Source: Symbiodinium natans (lineage: Eukaryota; Sar; Dinophyceae; Suessiales; Symbiodiniaceae). Taken from it: 64,000 nt of DNA. The translations under genes were made by a program, and so were the position numbers. The stretch covers positions 338,501 to 402,500 of the forward strand of contig CAJNDS010002285.1 in NCBI GenBank assembly GCA_905221605.1. Reading direction: 5' to 3'. The notes beneath the pieces are model-generated. The model did not search any database. It saw only the letters and a program-made list of their open reading frames with translations, and was not told the origin of the DNA. How positions within the stretch are numbered: position 1 is the first letter of the stretch; each line of letters opens with the position of its first letter. Positions 32,501 through 41,153 of the stretch are shown one piece after another.

Positions 32501-34314
32501 CCCGAAGGATTAGTGGGAAATTTACTCATCAACTTCGATTTCACCTGGGCAGTGGCAGCCGCCAATCCAGGAGAGACAAGCCGTTGAAGAGCACGTCCCG
32601 CCCGTCCCAACGATACGAAGCGGCGAACATCCGCATGCACTGCTTCTTTAGAGATTGTTCCCCCCCTTTGCTCCCGCCGTGAGCGCGCGGTGGCCATCAT
32701 TGCTTCATCCCAAAGACCTTGTCTTTCCCCAAGTTTCCATCTGATCAGTAAGGATTTCGTGAATATCAAAGCCTGCCCTCTACGTTTACCCCTTCTATTT
32801 TGGCGTAACACCGCTTTCGGAAACATGAGGAGTTCAAGCCACGCCTGCCTAGCCCTCTGCTTCTCAAGACAATCACTACCACTAGCCAACCCCCCCTCGG
32901 CCAATGGTAACGGATCCCAAGCGTCGGGCCTAGAACAACAATTCACTGCAGCAAGGAGTTTGCCATATTCCTCCCGAAGGGTTGGCCAAAGTTCTGCGGA
33001 AACCTGGTCTTTCGTGAATATAGGGGCGGTGAAGATGTCTTGAAGTGAAGGAAGGACTTGCTGTTTCAATGGGAACGAAACTCCAAAATCTCCACGATCA
33101 CGAATCTTCGGCCAACAAGACGGATGCACCCCCGAAATATGCCGAGCACTGATAGTTCGTCCGCAAACGTGGCAACAACGCAGCCCCATCTCGTCCAAGA
33201 AACGATCCTCCGGTCGTCCCTGGAGTTCTCCCTGAAGATGAAGATCCAAGTGAGCCCGCAGGGCCTCTTTAGATCCCCATGCTGGGCCACGATTACGACT
33301 GCGCGAGCATCCCACAACCGGACAAAAGAACTCATGCCCAGTATCTTGCGTACCGAGATTCAGCCCATGACCCTCAACCTCGCTAACCTCCACCCCAAAC
33401 AAGTCAGCAAGCATCACGTCTGCCACCGATGCCGGCTGGGTAGCTGCGAGATCATCTATCTCCATCGGGGCCGGAAGGGGATTGAGAGATTGAAATCGAA
33501 GATCAGTAGGGAAAGCTGGGCACTCATAAATCGCATACAAGACGCAGACTCTCGGAAGAAAGGCCATACCAATCGTCATCCAGTATCCCATACCAACTGA
33601 GAAACATCTACAAAAACGTCGAGGCAAATGAATATCAGCCATCCAACTTGTAACCCCGATACAAAACAGAACCATTCGAATCCAATTTCCTCGAAATCCA
33701 ACCCAGAGACCCAAAACCCCAAAATAGACCAGTTGTACCAGCATCCCGGCGGGAAGGAGTTTCTCCAAGAGCAACCCGAAGAAACATGTCTCTACGACAC
33801 GTGTGGCAAAGGCTGACGAAGCCCGGGCCCCTCGCCACGCGGTGGCCGCGCACGACCGAAGATGATGAAGGTAGAAGAGATGACATGGTTGAACCCACGT
33901 ACGAAATTGACATCCGCAAATGAGATGTTCTGGCACAACATCTTGTTGAAAGCCTGGAAGATTCCCCCCATTCCGCCAACACCACGGATCTGCCAACCCT
34001 CCCAACCCTCGAGCCATAACCCCCAAACCTAACACCAACAGGATAGTCAAACACAAGCAACGTTTACTGGAAACCAAACGTCTAGCCTGTTCACTTCTCT
34101 GACGCACCCGTCGCCCATCCTGACTATCCTCCTGAAGCTGACCAATAACAAAAACCAACCCACAGAACACCAACCAAACCCAATTCCAAAGAAACCACGC
34201 CAACTCCCAACCCTGAGCGTGGGGGGAGGAAACGCACCCGTCATCCATCGGCGCACCCAAGTGTCACGAATATATGCTAGAGATTCAGCATAAGTTGAAT
34301 CAGGGAGCAAGTGC
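29567..34314 (-). mobile_element. Non-LTR-type retroelement inside an intron
   Basis: The block between two telomere-type arrays carries a full-length reverse transcriptase ORF on the minus strand. In its own orientation it is preceded by TTTAGGG-type units and its 3' end runs directly into CCCTAAA. The sequence downstream of the ORF is about 550 bp. I see no long terminal repeats, no poly-A tail and no clear target-site duplication. The borders are defined only by where the arrays begin. Confidence 0.7.
30121..34248 (-). CDS. Reverse transcriptase of a non-LTR retroelement, intact
   Basis: 1,375 codons from ATG at 34248, after an in-frame TGA just upstream. Numbered from 34260: hydrophobic segments at about 19-40, 67-82, 160-190 and 195-245; a C2H2 finger C313-C318-H337-H341; a second cysteine/histidine cluster (CHVCGRTISARH) at 363-374; RT core at about 616-850 with GPGPDGLRADFLK, DARPIVMGQVFRKL, KDIKNAFNEV (catalytic Asp 756), QGCPMMM and YADD (842-845). 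A C-terminal cluster C1163-C1166-H1175-C1180 is followed by RPADV (1223-1227) and LALDISVVSS, which resembles the zinc knuckle plus restriction-like endonuclease of R2-type elements. There are no stops or frameshifts, so recent activity is possible. The endonuclease assignment is by motif order only. The N-terminal hydrophobic region is unusual for such proteins. Confidence 0.85.
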   Translation of the reverse strand: MDDGCVSSPHAQGWELAWFLWNWVWLVFCGLVFVIGQLQEDSQDGRRVRQRSEQARRLVSSKRCLCLTILLVLGLGVMARGLGGLADPWCWRNGGNLPGFQQDVVPEHLICGCQFRTWVQPCHLFYLHHLRSCAATAWRGARASSAFATRVVETCFFGLLLEKLLPAGMLVQLVYFGVLGLWVGFRGNWIRMVLFCIGVTSWMADIHLPRRFCRCFSVGMGYWMTIGMAFLPRVCVLYAIYECPAFPTDLRFQSLNPLPAPMEIDDLAATQPASVADVMLADLFGVEVSEVEGHGLNLGTQDTGHEFFCPVVGCSRSRNRGPAWGSKEALRAHLDLHLQGELQGRPEDRFLDEMGLRCCHVCGRTISARHISGVHPSCWPKIRDRGDFGVSFPLKQQVLPSLQDIFTAPIFTKDQVSAELWPTLREEYGKLLAAVNCCSRPDAWDPLPLAEGGLASGSDCLEKQRARQAWLELLMFPKAVLRQNRRGKRRGQALIFTKSLLIRWKLGERQGLWDEAMMATARSRREQRGGTISKEAVHADVRRFVSLGRAGRALQRLVSPGLAAATAQVKSKLMSKFPTNPSGTLVRSALPPTQEIELSVLLKALHSFPVGAGPGPDGLRADFLKGLVGHSLESPLLPLLQAFIQEMADANVPLALQPWLAGGTLIGVGKIGKDGTPIDLAQDARPIVMGQVFRKLVFKCTFRMDSSQIRARLLPHQLAVGISGGAEILVHSAREWIGHNRTNPGMVLLQKDIKNAFNEVLPDIFLEECRKHAPSSSRFADWCYGSPSHLIYDDCIAFSCRGQQGCPMMMSLFCLARRRLAEEAQQNTGIHLPFAPEYADDGFSGGRVEDVWKLFQEELRLADKYGLRYDLGQCRLYLLAGGGFRGDVSPFQGLGVHVDATCDIQMLKTPVSGSPEFLKNWCLDKQRDFERFFRELPTLENKHVAFHLLQTCMGWPQLNYLGRTAPRHFLTSLLEWYDRRYRETFEDLLGERLSDVMWWQASLPVKAGGLGLSTEGISLKDQVLGRADIAFVVACKASRRIVDELVPPVPEHSKIGWSPAVQRLETLFPQWRDDMRDPDSRLKQKEMFAVAIESSRAMLEGALSDAQRRVLLAFSAPWAEGWVRVSPNHAFDTCLSNAAFIDIVSMRLGKAVFQVEMDCPRCPQSQDVFGHHTLTCHMVGGKTQLHNMIRDEIYRTLHAGGLRCKLEPVGLLPDLPGQRPADVLTLPTALCRQSTWGLLPRLALDISVVSSFKQQASGTETLAMAKMQAERKRRDRQTAMRCQEQGLGFEPLVFETAGGLDPEGDRILSSLCRAVDDHRQKPHGMTCQILKERLSFVLQRHAHVCLRRVRDGDDNREKVERHHSSSRFVQYHFDG

Positions 34315-34463
34315 ACCCTAAAACCCTACAGTAAACCCTGAACCCTGAACCCTGAACCCTGAACCCTGAACCCTAAACCCGAACCCTAAACCCTAAACCC
34401 TAAACCCTAAACCCTAAACCCTAAACCCTAAACCCTAAACCCTAAATCCTAAACCCTAAACCG
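34315..34463 (+). repeat. C-strand array before exon Q
   Basis: Starts with about five CCCTGAA units and continues as CCCTAAA. It forms the right border of the retroelement and the acceptor-side arm of the intron. Confidence 0.9.
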
Positions 34464-34482
34464 TGGTCTGGGACACTCTGAG

Positions 34483-35677
34483 GTCGGAGCTGTTCAAGCC
34501 GCTTGTGAAGCATGGGCTCAAGAAGTTGCTGGATTTGCTGAAAGATCTCGAAAGTGCTGGGCCCGAGGTTCTGAAGGGCGTGCTTGCTACGTTTCTACAA
34601 GAAGTGCTGGTGCTCGAGCCGGTTGGCGACAAGGGCAAGAACAAGGACAGCTTGGACAAAGACCTCATGGAGGAGTTGCAGGAGCAAGCCGTTGCCAAGG
34701 CTCAGGCGAAGTTGGAGGCGGTCACCATCGAGCAGCTGCAGCAGATCTTTCAGAAGACCCTCCGGCCAGTCAAGAAGATGGAGGACCTCTTCGTGGTGAT
34801 CTTGAAGACGGTCCTCCTGCACATGGAGGAGGAGCTGCGTGAGAGGATGAAGCTGAAGGAAAGGTTCCCGAACTTGGACCTTGAGTCCATCATCATGCCT
34901 CTCACCAGCAGCGAAATCATGAAGCTCTTCTACCAGCCAGACTGGGACACGGTGGTCGAGAGCCTCAAGGGTCTCATGAGCAAGAACACGGAGCTGGTCC
35001 TCACAGTGGCCGTCACGAAGGCTATGGAAGAGTCCAGTTTGGTCCTCCCCAAGGAGGTCCGCCCCTATCTAGATGCGAAGTGCATCATCGCCAGTGCCAG
35101 GGTGCTGAGGTCTCAGCAGTCCTTCACCCCGGAGGCCTTGATGGAGAAGCTAACGGAGCTGGTTCAAGATCCTTGGGCCATGGTGCTGCAGCTTCTCATC
35201 AACCTCACTGAGGAACAGGCCTCCTTGCTGGAGCCCGTGTGGATGGCCACAGTGAAGTGGCTGACTTCGATCCTGGATGGCCAGATGGGCATCGTGGAAG
35301 CCTTGCAGAAGCTTGCTGAGAAGAACTTCTTCTGCCGCGTGCCCGCTCTCCTTAAAGAGCTCAAGCTGGCCGTGGTCACGGATGCTGCGCCCCTTCTTGA
35401 GTCATGGGAGGAGCTGGTGCTGCTGATGCTGAAAGCCGCGCTCCTGAGCCTGGAGGACGTCTTCGAGGAGCGCCTCGGGCGCAAGGGCCGCGTCTGCGTC
35501 CACTGCATGCTGCAGCAGGCCACCGCCGCCGACCTCCGGAAAGTCTGCGCCGACTTCTACCAAGAGCCTGAGGCGACCCTGGAGCTCTTCAAGAGCCATC
35601 TTGACATCGATGCGGCCATCATGCTTGCAACTGCAACCTGGCCAGAGTTGGGGAAACTGGAGAATGAGGGCTACGAC
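34483..35677 (+). CDS. Giant-gene exon Q, helical repeat module
   Basis: The longest exon of the repeat region, about 400 codons. Order: LFKPLVKHGLKKLLDLLKDL, MEDLFVVILKTVLLHMEEEL, MPLTSSEIMKLFYQPDWDTV, NTELVLTVAVTKAMEE, IIASARVLRSQQ, ELVQDPWAMVLQLLINL, SLLEPVWMATVKWLTSIL, LLKELKLAVVTDAAPLLESW. The first half matches exon P and the second matches exon K, so the gene is built of repeats of about 200-300 residues. Upstream TGGTCTGGGACACTC matches the opening of exon P, but no AG precedes it; the acceptor drawn here is CTCTGAG|GTCGG. A possible donor is TACGAC|GTGCCG. Confidence 0.8.
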
Positions 35678-36158
35678 GTGCCGGGCATTGCGACACTTGG
35701 CCTTTTGCATTTGGGGATTCTTTCCCATTGCGTTTGTTGAAGAGGATCTTCCGTAGGAGTAGTTGTTTTTCACAGGGTCAGTCCTCAATCGCCCTCAACA
35801 CCCTTACCGCCCCAACCCTAAATCCCAAAGCCCTTGGAAGCCTCAAGAGCCCTGCAACCCCAAGCCCTTACAACCCTAAACCCCAAACCCCGAACCCTGA
35901 GACCCTGAAACCCTAAACTCTAAACCCTAAACCTCTAAACCCCTAAACCCTGAAACCCTGAAACCCTCAACCCTCAAACCCCAATCCCCGAACCCCTGAA
36001 ACCCTGAAGCCCTAAACCCTCAAACCCTAATTCCCGAACCCCTGAAACCCTAAACCCTAAACCCTAAACCCTAGACCCTAAACCCTAAACCCTAAACCCT
36101 AAACCCTAAACCCTAAACCCTAAACCCTAAACCCCCAAAAAAGACCCTAAATGGGCAG
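35678..36158 (+). repeat. Intron Q-R with long C-strand array
   Basis: CCCTAAA, CCCTGAA, CCCTCAA and CCCCGAA variants at 35812-36142, becoming pure CCCTAAA towards the acceptor ATGGGCAG|CCTAGG. Confidence 0.8.
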
Positions 36159-36246
36159 CCTAGGAAGCTGGTCGTCTCCTGCTCCCGCTCGTTCGACCTC
36201 TCAGCCTTGCCCGGACTGCTCTCCGGCCTGCTTGAAGGACTCCGAG
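36159..36246 (+). CDS. Giant-gene exon R
   Basis: Frame RKLVVSCSRSFDLSALPGLL then SGLLEGLR, donor CTCCGAG|GTCGGTTT followed by TTTAGGG units. Confidence 0.5.
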
Positions 36247-36847
36247 GTCGGTTTGGGGTTTAGGGTTTAGGGTTTAGGGTTTAGGGTTTAGGGTTTAGGG
36301 TTTAGGGTTTAGGGTTTAGGGTTTAGGGTTTAGGGTTGAGGGTTTCAGGGTTTCAGGGTTTAGGGTTCAGGGTTTAAGGTTTTAGGGTTTTAGGGTTCCG
36401 GGGTGTAAGGGTTTAGGGTTTCAGGGTTTTAGGGTTTAGGGTTTAAGGTTTTAGGGTTTTAGGGTTCAGGGGTGTAAGGGTTTAGGGTTTCAGGGTTTTA
36501 GGGTTTCAGGTGTTTCGGCAACAGGAGGATCCTGTTGTAGGGTTGAAGCTATCTAGGCTTCTGCGGCTAAAGAATTTTTTTTTGGCTTCTAGACTTTTCG
36601 GGTTGCTCGAGTTTCTAGGGTTTCCAGGCTTTGGGTTGTTCTGGGTCCCCCAACTCCTCGAGTCTGGGAGTTTAGAGCCCGGTGCCTTCCCCGCGTCACT
36701 CCTCGAACAAGGTTCAGCTCTAAACCCGAAACTCTAGACCCTAAACCCTAAACCCTAAACCCCAAACCCTAAACCCTAAACCCTAAACCCTAAATCCTAA
36801 ACCCTAAGCCTTTTTGTTTCTCTGCCCGCCCTGGGAAGGTGATCTAG
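36247..36847 (+). repeat. Intron R-S, inverted telomere-type arms
   Basis: TTTAGGG at 36253-36512, with a repeated sub-block (GGGTTTAAGGTTTTAGGG) in its second half. CCCTAAA at 36720-36810 near the acceptor. The middle contains a T run and no exon I can support. Confidence 0.85.
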
Positions 36848-36936
36848 AAGGCCTCTCGGCACTGCTATTGAGGCTGCTCAGGAAGGTGGAGGGTAGGGAC
36901 CTGCCACTTGCCTTCACAAGCTTCGGCTTCTTTGCG
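36848..36936 (+). CDS. Giant-gene exon S
   Basis: Frame GLSALLLRLLRKVEGRDLPL then AFTSFGFFA, ending TTTGCG|GTTTAGGG, phase 0, donor supplied by the repeat. The acceptor near CTAG|AAGG is uncertain. Confidence 0.5.
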
Positions 36937-37026
36937 GTTTAGGGTTTAGGGTTTAGGGTTTAGGGTTTAGGGTTTAGGGTTAAGGGTTTAGGGTTTAGGG
37001 TTTCATTTTTTTTTGTTCTGCCGAAG
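36937..37026 (+). repeat. Intron S-T opening with TTTAGGG units
   Basis: GTTTAGGG repeats at 36937-37004 from the first intron base, then a T run and GCCGAAG|CCTTC. Confidence 0.8.
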
Positions 37027-37172
37027 CCTTCATCCATCTTTGTCCCGAGGTCGCCGCTGGAAACTCTTTGGGCCAAAGCGCGTGACCAGCTGATCGGATG
37101 CTTCAAGGATGCGAGCCCCTTCGAGACACAGGTCATCCAGGTGCTCAAGGAGAACACGCTGAGAGATACCTA
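37027..37172 (+). CDS. Giant-gene exon T
   Basis: Frame ETLWAKARDQLIGCFKDASP then ETQVIQVLKENTLRDT. Stops follow at TAGTAG, with a GT at 37173. Confidence 0.5.
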
Positions 37173-37185
37173 GTAGTAGAGTAGA

Positions 37186-37262
37186 TAACCTTTAAACCTT
37201 TTTGGGGTAGTAGAATCCCCCTTATACTCCCAGAAAGGTTCACCTTGAGTTCCCCCAGGTTA
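37186..37262. repeat. Hairpin-like inverted repeat in intron T-U
   Basis: AACCTTTTTGGGG near 37196 is answered by CTCCCAGAAAGGTT near 37227, and outer TAACCT by AGGTTA. It is a miniature element candidate filling most of a 103-bp intron. Confidence 0.4.
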
Positions 37263-37275
37263 CTGGACAACTAAG

Positions 37276-37471
37276 GACATGCAGCTGCAGCTGAAGGAGG
37301 CCTCCAAGGAGTTTCAGAGCTTCGAGGCCGTGCTCCGGAAGGCCGTCCTCGGGAGCTTGCGCTCCGGCGTGAAGCCGAAGCTGCGGAGGATCCTCACCGA
37401 CCAGCCGGAGCTTGAGAAGTTCCCTGCTTTAATTCCGTTCAGGAAGTCCTTCTCTTTCGTCCTCTTTCCTG
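37276..37471 (+). CDS. Giant-gene exon U
   Basis: AACTAAG|GACATGCAG. Frame DMQLQLKEASKEFQSFEAVL then RSGVKPKLRRILTDQPELEK. Donor TTTCCTG|GTGAGCAAG, a textbook GT site. Confidence 0.65.
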
Positions 37472-37578
37472 GTGAGCAAGATGGCTGTCGTCGTCCTTCT
37501 GAGAAGCTAGTGTTCCTGAACCCTGAAACCCTAAACCCGAAACCCTAAACCCTAAACCCTAAACCCCAAAAGACCCAG
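37472..37578 (+). repeat. Intron U-V with C-strand array
   Basis: CCCTGAA, CCCTAAA and CCCGAAA units at 37518-37570, then AGACCCAG|GTTCC. Confidence 0.7.
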
Positions 37579-37696
37579 GTTCCTTGAGGACAAGCTCGAG
37601 ACCCTGGCGAAGACCGAGATCACGGACCTCTACAAGACCATCCAAACAATCCAGAGCTTGGATTTCACGACTCCGGGTTGCAAGAGCATTTTCAGG
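37579..37696 (+). CDS. Giant-gene exon V
   Basis: Frame FLEDKLETLAKTEITDLYKT then IQTIQSLDFTTPGCKSIF. The DLYKTIQTIQSLDFT part resembles exon Z (DLRAEIERFDFTSLSG). It ends TTCAGG|GTTTAGGG, with the repeat supplying the donor. Confidence 0.6.
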
Positions 37697-38113
37697 GTTT
37701 AGGGTTTAGGGTTTCGGGTTTAGGGTTTAGGCTTTAGGGTTTCGGGTTTAGGGTTCAGGGTTCAGGGTTTAGGGTTTAGTGGTGTTTTCCTTGCCCGCAA
37801 GAGACGCGTTCTGATCCTATCAGCAGAATACACCCTATCAGGTCGAGAGTCTAGACCGTAAACCCCTCGACCAACCCTACCCTTCTGCTGTAAACCCCAT
37901 CTGAACCCTACAATCCTGTAAACCCTGCCATAACCCTCCTATAAACCCGAAAACCCTACAAACTGTACAAGCCCCATGAGCCCTATTAAACGCCCCATAA
38001 GCCCGGTAAGCCCGAAAAGGGTCCGATTGTACCCTCTACAACTCCTAAACCTGCTAAGCCCACTGAGCCCCAATCCCTAAGCCCTAACCCGAAACCCTAA
38101 GTGTCTTGAACAG
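37697..38113 (+). repeat. Intron V-W, inverted telomere-type arms
   Basis: TTTAGGG and TTCGGG variants at 37697-37778. A diffuse C-strand side (CCCTACAA, CCCTATAA, CCCTAAG) at about 37855-38100 leads to TTGAACAG|GCG. Confidence 0.7.
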
Positions 38114-38171
38114 GCGAATCGACGACTTCCTGAAAAGCCCCTCAGAGTGGCTGCCGAGGCTTCTGAACCTT
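38114..38171 (+). CDS. Giant-gene exon W
   Basis: Frame RIDDFLKSPSEWLPRLLNL, then TGA at 38172. The PSEWLPRLL part is the recurring W-L-x-x-L-L motif of the gene, as in ASWLPRYF of exon AA and AQWLSRVL of exon DD. Confidence 0.5.
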
Positions 38172-38800
38172 TGACTGCCCGAGGGGGCCCGGAAGTTTCC
38201 AGCCTTTTGAGTCGAGGGTTTATAGGGTTTAGGGTTTAGGGTTTAGGGTTTATAGGGGTTTTGGGGTTTAGGGTTTAGGGTTTATGGTTGGTTGAGGGGT
38301 TTGAGGGGTTTGAGGGTTTGAGGGGTCCAGGGTTTGTGGGGTTGAGGGTTTGTGGGGTTCAGATTTGAGGATTGAGGTTTGAGGGTCTAGGGTGTTGATG
38401 TTTAGGTTTAGGGTTTAGGGTTGGTTTAGGGGTTTAGGGTTGAGGGTTGTTGGGTGCAGGAACACAGGCTTCCAGGGCGGGTCATGGTTGGGGCCGGGGC
38501 AGCCGCTTAACCCGAAATCCGAAACGACCCTACACCCCTAAACCCCTAACCGGAGACCCCTAAACCCCTAAACGCCTAAACCCTAAACCCCTAAACCCCG
38601 AAAACCCCTGAACCCCTAAACCCCTAAATCCCTACATTCCAAAACCCCTAAAACCCTAAACCCTTAAACCCTTAAAACCCTAAACCCCTAAACCCCTAAA
38701 CCCTTAAACCTCCAAACCCCTAAGGCCCCAACCCCAAATTCCCCAACCTAAACCCCAAGCCCCAAACCCCTAAACCCTACTCGCTACACCCTAAACCAAG
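38172..38800 (+). repeat. Intron W-X, inverted arms with variant repeats
   Basis: G-strand variants at 38217-38450 (TTTAGGG, GGGTTTATAGG, GGGGTTTGAG). C-strand side at 38515-38795 dominated by the 8-mer CCCCTAAA rather than CCCTAAA, ending AACCAAG|GAAC. Confidence 0.8.
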
Positions 38801-38861
38801 GAACAATCTGGCCATCGAGCAACTTAAGAGCTTTGTTGGAGACTCTTGGGCTGCAATTGCT
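38801..38861 (+). CDS. Giant-gene exon X
   Basis: Frame NLAIEQLKSFVGDSWAAIA, again with Trp after Asp-Ser as in exon II (DDSWVKLL). Donor ATTGCT|GTGTTTTAGG. Short, low support alone. Confidence 0.4.
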
Positions 38862-39598
38862 GTGTTTTAGGATTCAGGGTCCAGGGTTGAGGGGGTTTAG
38901 GGGGTTGAGGGGGTCAGGGGGGGGGGGGTTTAGGGGGTTTCGGGGGTTTGGCGGTTTAGGGGGCTGTAGGGGTTTAGGCGGTTTAGGGGGTTTAGGGGGT
39001 TTAGGGGGTATAGGGGGTATAGGGGGTTTAGGGGGTTTAGGGGGTTGAGGGGGTTGAGGGTTTTGGAGATTTAGGGGTTCAGGGTTTGGGGGGTATGTGG
39101 GCTTTTTAGGGTTCAGGGGTATTTAGGGTTTTCGGATTTAGGAGCTCTGACAAGTGCTGTGGGGTCTTCAGTGTCTCAAGGATTGCTTCGCCTTGGGTGG
39201 TTTGGCAGCTGTGTCCGAAATTCGAGACACACCTTGATGCATATGCCAGCCCGGAGAACCTAACAATGGACCCATATGGTGGTCCAAGTTTGAGCACATA
39301 AAGCAATCCTCCTACTTTGGGCGCACCCCTCCGATCCCCAACCTCCCCTAAGCTACCCTAAACAACCCTAAACCCTAAACCCCAAACCCTAAACCCGAAA
39401 CTCCAAACCCTAAAAGCTTTAGGAGGCCTCAGCCCAGTGCAAGCTGGACCGAGCCCAGGGTCTTGCTGGTAAGACAGGAGCTGATGAGCATACTCTCAAA
39501 CCCCAAACCCCAAACCCCAAACCCTAAACCCTAAAACCTAAACCCTAAACCCTAAACCCTAAACCCTAAACCCTAAACCCTAACCCCACAGCACTAAG
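38862..39598 (+). repeat. Intron X-Z, inverted arms with 9-mer G-strand variant
   Basis: G side at 38878-39120 built largely of GGGGGTTTA. C side CCCTAAA at 39350-39412 and 39500-39590 (first CCCCAAA, then CCCTAAA). A short frame at 39172 (LKDCFALGGLAAVSE) and one at 39430 could be further exons; I could not decide. Confidence 0.75.
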
Positions 39599-39699
39599 GA
39601 CCTAAGAGCAGAAATCGAGAGATTTGACTTTACGAGTCTGAGCGGCCCCTTGGAGATGCTCTTGGCCAAGACTTGGCCAAAGATGCTACGGAGGCGTCC
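39599..39699 (+). CDS. Giant-gene exon Z
   Basis: CACTAAG|GACCTAAGA to CGTCC|GTAGGA, phase 2 donor. Frame DLRAEIERFDFTSLSGPLEM then LLAKTWPKMLRRRP. It joins in phase to exon AA. Confidence 0.65.
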
Positions 39700-39884
39700 G
39701 TAGGAAAAGGGTAACCAGGTTAGGGTTTGGGGTTTGGGGTTTAGGGTTTAGGGTTTAGTTAGGTTTAGGGGGTTTAGGGTTTGGGGGGTGATGGTCGCAG
39801 GGCTTGAGGATTAGGGTTTTTGCTTACTCTGTTATGGGTGTAAGTTGTTGCTGGGAGCTCGGGAGGGGATTGTAATCAAGCGCA
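39700..39884 (+). repeat. Intron Z-AA with G-strand repeats
   Basis: TTTAGGG and GGGTTTGGG units at 39718-39790. 185 bp, GT-AG, ending AAGCGCAG|GCGCCC. Confidence 0.65.
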
Positions 39885-40411
39885 GGCGCCCGGAAGAGCT
39901 GTCCAAGCGGTTCATGGAGTCCTTGCAGCAGAAGCTGCAAGGAAACCCCTCCATCGAAGACATCAGCAAGCTCCAAGCTGCCGACTTGGCGGAAGCCCTG
40001 CAGAAAGCCCTGCAGAAAGCCGGGGAGTTGGATGTTCTGGACGAGAATCCTGCGAGCTGGTTGCCAAGGTACTTTTGGAAGTCGCTGGTCACCCAGCTTG
40101 TCCAGGATATCCGGAGCCTGGGTGAAGGATTCCTCCATTCCCAACTCCAGGAAGTGGGTGACGTCATCCTCGGATCTGCACCGCTGAACACGCTGAACAC
40201 GCTCGTGACTGCCTGCATGGATTTGGAGGCGTCAATCCCGCCGGTGGAAATGCTGGAAGCGCCCGCAAAGTGGCTGACAGGCCTCGAAGACTTGGCGACC
40301 CAGCTGCTTCGGAGGGTCGCCACCAGGCTGTTGCAGGACAAGGTGAAGATCGTGAGCGACGCCGCTGGGTTGCTGTTTTCAGTCCTGTACGGGTTGGTAG
40401 CTAAGATTAGG
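39885..40411 (+). CDS. Giant-gene exon AA
   Basis: GCGCAG|GCGCCCGGAAGAG, phase 2. Frame RPEELSKRFMESLQQKLQGN, AADLAEALQKALQKAGELDV, NPASWLPRYFWKSLVTQLVQ, EAPAKWLTGLEDLATQLLRR. It contains two copies of the Pro-Ala-x-Trp-Leu motif. The donor is either GGGTTG|GTAGCT (40397) or ATTAGG|GTTTAGGG (40412). Confidence 0.75.
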
Positions 40412-40522
40412 GTTTAGGGTTTAGGGTTTAGGGTCTAGGGCTTAGGGTTTAGGGTGCAGGGTTTGGGGTTTAGGGTTTGGGGGTTAGGGTTTAGGCGTTT
40501 TTTCCCCTACCCTGACTGCAAG
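40412..40522 (+). repeat. Intron AA-BB with G-strand array
   Basis: TTTAGGG, GGGCTTA and GGGTTTGGGG variants at 40412-40500, then a T-rich stretch and GACTGCAAG|TCC. Confidence 0.7.
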
Positions 40523-40588
40523 TCCAAGGCTCTGGAGCTCGACAAGTTGGAACTCTTCACCAGCCGGTTGCCCGAGCCTGGGTCGGTC
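40523..40588 (+). CDS. Giant-gene exon BB (tentative)
   Basis: Frame SKALELDKLELFTSRLPEPG. Both edges are uncertain. About 500 bp of sequence without a supported exon follow. Confidence 0.35.
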
Positions 40589-40904
40589 ATGGCTTCTCGG
40601 CCCATGTTGTGGATCCTTCAAGTTTTCTGTATCCCCTTCAGGAATTGTTGTTGTTTTTTTTGATGTGTACAAAACCCAAGGGAATAGTAAAACAAAATGT
40701 TGCACTAAGGCTGAATATATTTTATGTTTACAAACCCCAAGGTGGTATGAAAATTGACATTTTCATTCAGGTTCGAAGGGGAGTGTAGTTTTGTTGTTTG
40801 GGGATGCGACATTGGTTCCGTACCAAAGATGCTAAAGAGGATCCTTTTCAGCACCTTGTCAAAACCTTGGTCAAGGCTAACAAAGGCCTCAAATCTTCTG
40901 GTAG

Positions 40905-41048
40905 CAGGCCCCAAACCGCAAACCCCAAGCCCCAAACCCCAAACCCTAAACCCAAGCCCTAAACCCCCGAACCCTCAACCCCAAACCCTAAACCCCAAAC
41001 CCGAAACCCTAACCCCTAAACCCTAAACCCTAAACCCCTAAACCCCAA
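40905..41048 (+). repeat. C-strand array before exon CC
   Basis: CCCCAAA, CCCTAAA and CCCTCAA variants leading to the acceptor CTCTAAG|GAGTCC. Confidence 0.75.
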
Positions 41049-41073
41049 GCCTTAGGCCCCCAGCCGCTCTAAG

Positions 41074-41153
41074 GAGTCCTTGGCTCGGATCCTCGGGGAC
41101 CTCACAGGGCAGGACGGGGACCCCTGGCCCATGAAACCAGCGCTTGGAAAATG
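41074..41153 (+). CDS. Giant-gene exon CC
   Basis: CTCTAAG|GAGTCC. Frame ESLARILGDLTGQDGDPWPM then KPALGKW. Donor AAAATG|GTTTTAG. Confidence 0.45.

Noticed and set aside
29715-33600. Plus-strand frames of up to 259 codons
   Set aside because: They lie opposite the reverse transcriptase ORF, whose conserved motifs fix the minus strand as coding.
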